From NCBI GenBank assembly GCA_029978815.1, contig JAPOIQ010000006.1, positions 1 through 14,356 of the forward strand: DNA of 14,356 bases, read 5' to 3'. The notes below the pieces were generated by a model, which made no database searches, had not been told where the DNA came from, and worked only from the letters and a program-made list of their open reading frames with translations. The stretch is from a bacterium (GTDB lineage Bacteria > Actinomycetota > Acidimicrobiia > Acidimicrobiales > Ilumatobacteraceae). The position numbers and the translations under genes are program-made. Shown here piece by piece: positions 12,971-14,356 of the stretch (within the stretch, counting starts at the first letter, position 1; each line of letters begins with the position of its first letter).

Positions 12971-13912
12971 ATGAGCACTTCGATTCCCGTTATCGATCTC
13001 GAACTTCCTGACAACGACGTCGCCGACGCAATCATCGATGCCTACTCGCGCATCGGCTTTGCACAGATCATTGGGCACGGTGTGAACCCAGACACAATTG
13101 CCAGCGCGTTTGAAGCATCCTCTCGTTTCCATGCTTTGCCACTCGACGACAAATTAGCAATTGCGCTTGATCACAATCATCGTGGATACATCGCCGATGG
13201 CACGGCTGTTGATCGGTCGTCAGAGGTTGTCGCAGCCACCGCAGCAAACCGAAGCGAGTCGTTCATGATGATGCGCGAAGATGCGATTGACTCGAATGAA
13301 GTGCTCGCCAAGACGCCGCTGGCTGGCCCAAATCAGTGGCCGGATCTCGACAACTTTCGTGAACCAGTCGTGCGCTGTCACGACGCAATGCGTGACGTTG
13401 CATTGCGAGTTCTCGGTCTTATCGACGATGGGCTTCACGGCCACGGCGACCTCATGAAGAGCTTCGCCACACCAACGACATGGTTTCGGCTCCTGCACTA
13501 TCCGCCAGTGAGTAGCGATGCGCCCGAGGATGTCTTTGGTTCGGCACCGCATACCGACTTCGGCGCGCTCACGCTCGTCGCTCAGGATTCAGCCGGTGGG
13601 TTGCAGGTTGCGCACGGCAATAGCGACTGGATCGATGTCGAACCAATCGATGGGGCGTTTGTCATGAACGCCGGGTCAATGTTGCATCGTTGGAGTAACG
13701 GTCGCCTGCGTGCAACTCCTCACCGCGTAAGAAACCGCGGCTCATCTGACAGATACTCATGTGTGTTGTTCTGCGACCCCCACATGTTGACGGAGGTCGC
13801 ACCGCTACCTGCATGCATCGAAGACGGGCAGTCGCCCAACTACGAACCAGTCATGTTTGCGGATGTTGTCGCTCACCACTTGGGAGCGATCTACGAACAG
13901 CATCAGAGTTAG
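12971..13912 (+). CDS. 2-oxoglutarate/Fe(II)-dependent oxygenase, isopenicillin N synthase-like
   Basis: A 313-residue non-heme iron oxygenase with the two usual parts: DIOX_N (from SIPVIDLELPD at 4-14, with IGFAQIIGHGV at 28-38 and HRGYI at 70-74) and the 2OG-FeII_Oxy core. The iron ligands are seen as His194 and Asp196 in APHTDFGALTL and His251 in ATPHRV; Arg261-Tyr-Ser263 is the R-x-S 2-oxoglutarate carboxylate clamp. The length fits the family (about 310-350). Such enzymes hydroxylate, desaturate or cyclise small molecules; the true substrate is unknown and a beta-lactam pathway is not implied, as no ACV synthetase is present. The ATG at 12971 places the N-terminus directly before the conserved IPVIDL; an ATG at 12878 would overlap the divergent lipoprotein gene. 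No Shine-Dalgarno sequence is visible. The gene ends seven bases before the convergent tRNA-Thr. Confidence 0.93.
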   Translation: MSTSIPVIDLELPDNDVADAIIDAYSRIGFAQIIGHGVNPDTIASAFEASSRFHALPLDDKLAIALDHNHRGYIADGTAVDRSSEVVAATAANRSESFMMMREDAIDSNEVLAKTPLAGPNQWPDLDNFREPVVRCHDAMRDVALRVLGLIDDGLHGHGDLMKSFATPTTWFRLLHYPPVSSDAPEDVFGSAPHTDFGALTLVAQDSAGGLQVAHGNSDWIDVEPIDGAFVMNAGSMLHRWSNGRLRATPHRVRNRGSSDRYSCVLFCDPHMLTEVAPLPACIEDGQSPNYEPVMFADVVAHHLGAIYEQHQS

Positions 13913-13919
13913 GCCGTAT

Positions 13920-13995
13920 TGGAGCCGGGTGCGAGAATCGAACTCGCGACCACATGATTACAAGTCAAGTGCTCTACCAACTGAGCTAACCCGGC
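13920..13995 (-). tRNA. tRNA-Thr (anticodon UGU), CCA encoded
   Basis: Read on the minus strand, a complete cloverleaf is seen: acceptor GCCGGGT pairs with ACCCGGC; D stem GCTC/GAGC; anticodon loop CTTGTAA with anticodon TGT, so Thr (ACA and related codons); T stem GCGAG/CTCGC with loop TTCGATT; discriminator T73. The three bases after it are CCA (13920-13922), so the 3' end is encoded. The anticodon stem CTTGA/TCATG has one T-T mismatch at positions 28-42; the other four pairs are good. No T-rich terminator follows. Confidence 0.96.
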
Positions 13996-13999
13996 GGGA

Positions 14000-14014
14000 C
14001 AATTCACGGAATTG
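14000..14014. repeat. Short inverted repeat upstream of tRNA-Thr
   Basis: Perfect six-base arms CAATTC and GAATTG around ACG, four bases upstream of the tRNA 5' end on the minus strand. It would lie in the tRNA leader or promoter region. The rest of the 94-base gap (13996-14089) holds no other feature I can support; no convincing -35/-10 pair was found. The repeat is seen; any role is unknown. Confidence 0.3.
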
Positions 14015-14089
14015 CTTTCGTAAGGCTAGAGGCCACCCCCTTAACACCACTACTGCACAAGGTGATTCACCCAGCAGGAAGTGGAATGC

Positions 14090-14356
14090 TCAGAGTTCTC
14101 GCCAACTCACCAGACGAGCATTCACGATGATGCGATACGCAAGGCTCGTCGGCAAGAAATTTGCTCGACTACACGCAATCAACGAGATTGACGTCGTCGA
14201 TAGCGACCTCGTTGCCGCAAGAATTTCATCACGATCATCAGAGGTGAGATGACGCTCAACCACCTCAAAGGTGAACAGTCGGCCATCGGTGGTTGACACC
14301 TCAACCGTGTCACCTGCAGTGAGCAAGTGGAGATTACGGAAAGATCCCTCGGCGTC
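14090..14356 (-). CDS. Sortase family transpeptidase (C-terminal part only)
   Basis: The last 88 residues of a sortase; the start lies beyond the right edge. Seen: GSFRNLHLLTAGDTVEV (4-20 of the visible part), the strand pair before the active site, followed by TTDGRLFTFEVVER, then SISLIACSR with the catalytic Cys62 and AYRIIVNARL with the catalytic Arg75. The catalytic His, expected upstream, is outside the window. The signature around Cys reads SLIAC instead of the usual TLxTC, which points to an actinobacterial class E/F-like or divergent sortase. Known: sortases join LPxTG-type surface proteins to the cell wall or trim pilins. The substrate is unknown. No candidate LPxTG protein is visible here. 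The open frame runs without a stop to the edge; a TTG at 14326 is an internal Leu codon, not the likely start. Confidence 0.8.
   Translation of the reverse strand, partial: DAEGSFRNLHLLTAGDTVEVSTTDGRLFTFEVVERHLTSDDRDEILAATRSLSTTSISLIACSRANFLPTSLAYRIIVNARLVSWREL

Noticed and set aside
12971..13912. Beta-lactam biosynthesis gene
   Set aside because: The IPNS-like family is broad; no ACV synthetase or other pathway gene is in the window.

Overview
The window reads as a compact chromosomal segment of an actinobacterium, most likely of the Acidimicrobiia (an inference). Actinobacterial signs are a DUF3263 gene coupled to a LytR_C-domain gene, a PAC2-family protein, a CysO-like sulfur carrier ending in Ala-Gly-Gly, Thr-rich extracytoplasmic linkers, many starts without a clear Shine-Dalgarno sequence, and moderately high GC. 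I see no insertion sequence, phage gene, CRISPR array or rRNA. Gaps between genes are all under 100 bases, so no stretch over 300 bases lacks a gene.

Left part (1-2929): a minus-strand group runs GNAT acetyltransferase, DUF554 membrane protein, then a class C beta-lactamase-type serine hydrolase cut by the left edge. A perfect 11-bp inverted repeat lies between the last two. A PAC2-family gene diverges from the GNAT gene on the plus strand.

Central part (2930-7760): a minus-strand group encodes a small hypothetical protein, GlnD (the PII-modifying nitrogen sensor) and a Nudix hydrolase. An orphan substrate-binding lipoprotein diverges from it on the plus strand.

Right-central part (7798-10702): a minus-strand group encodes a CysO/MoaD-like carrier, an ATP-grasp ligase and coproheme decarboxylase (the last step of the coproporphyrin-dependent heme route). 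A short glycerate 2-kinase diverges from it.

Right part (10699-14356): a DUF3263/LytR_C pair with coupled translation and a second, lipoprotein-type LytR_C gene flank a uridine kinase. Then come an isopenicillin N synthase-like 2-oxoglutarate/Fe(II) oxygenase, a tRNA-Thr(UGU) on the minus strand, and the C-terminal end of a sortase cut by the right edge. Much of this part concerns the cell envelope (two LytR_C proteins, a sortase).

I do not see a clearly new multi-gene system. The best leads are the carrier/ATP-grasp/ChdC cluster, the paired LytR_C proteins around udk, the 11-bp inverted repeat, and two dyads between the LytR_C lipoprotein and the oxygenase.
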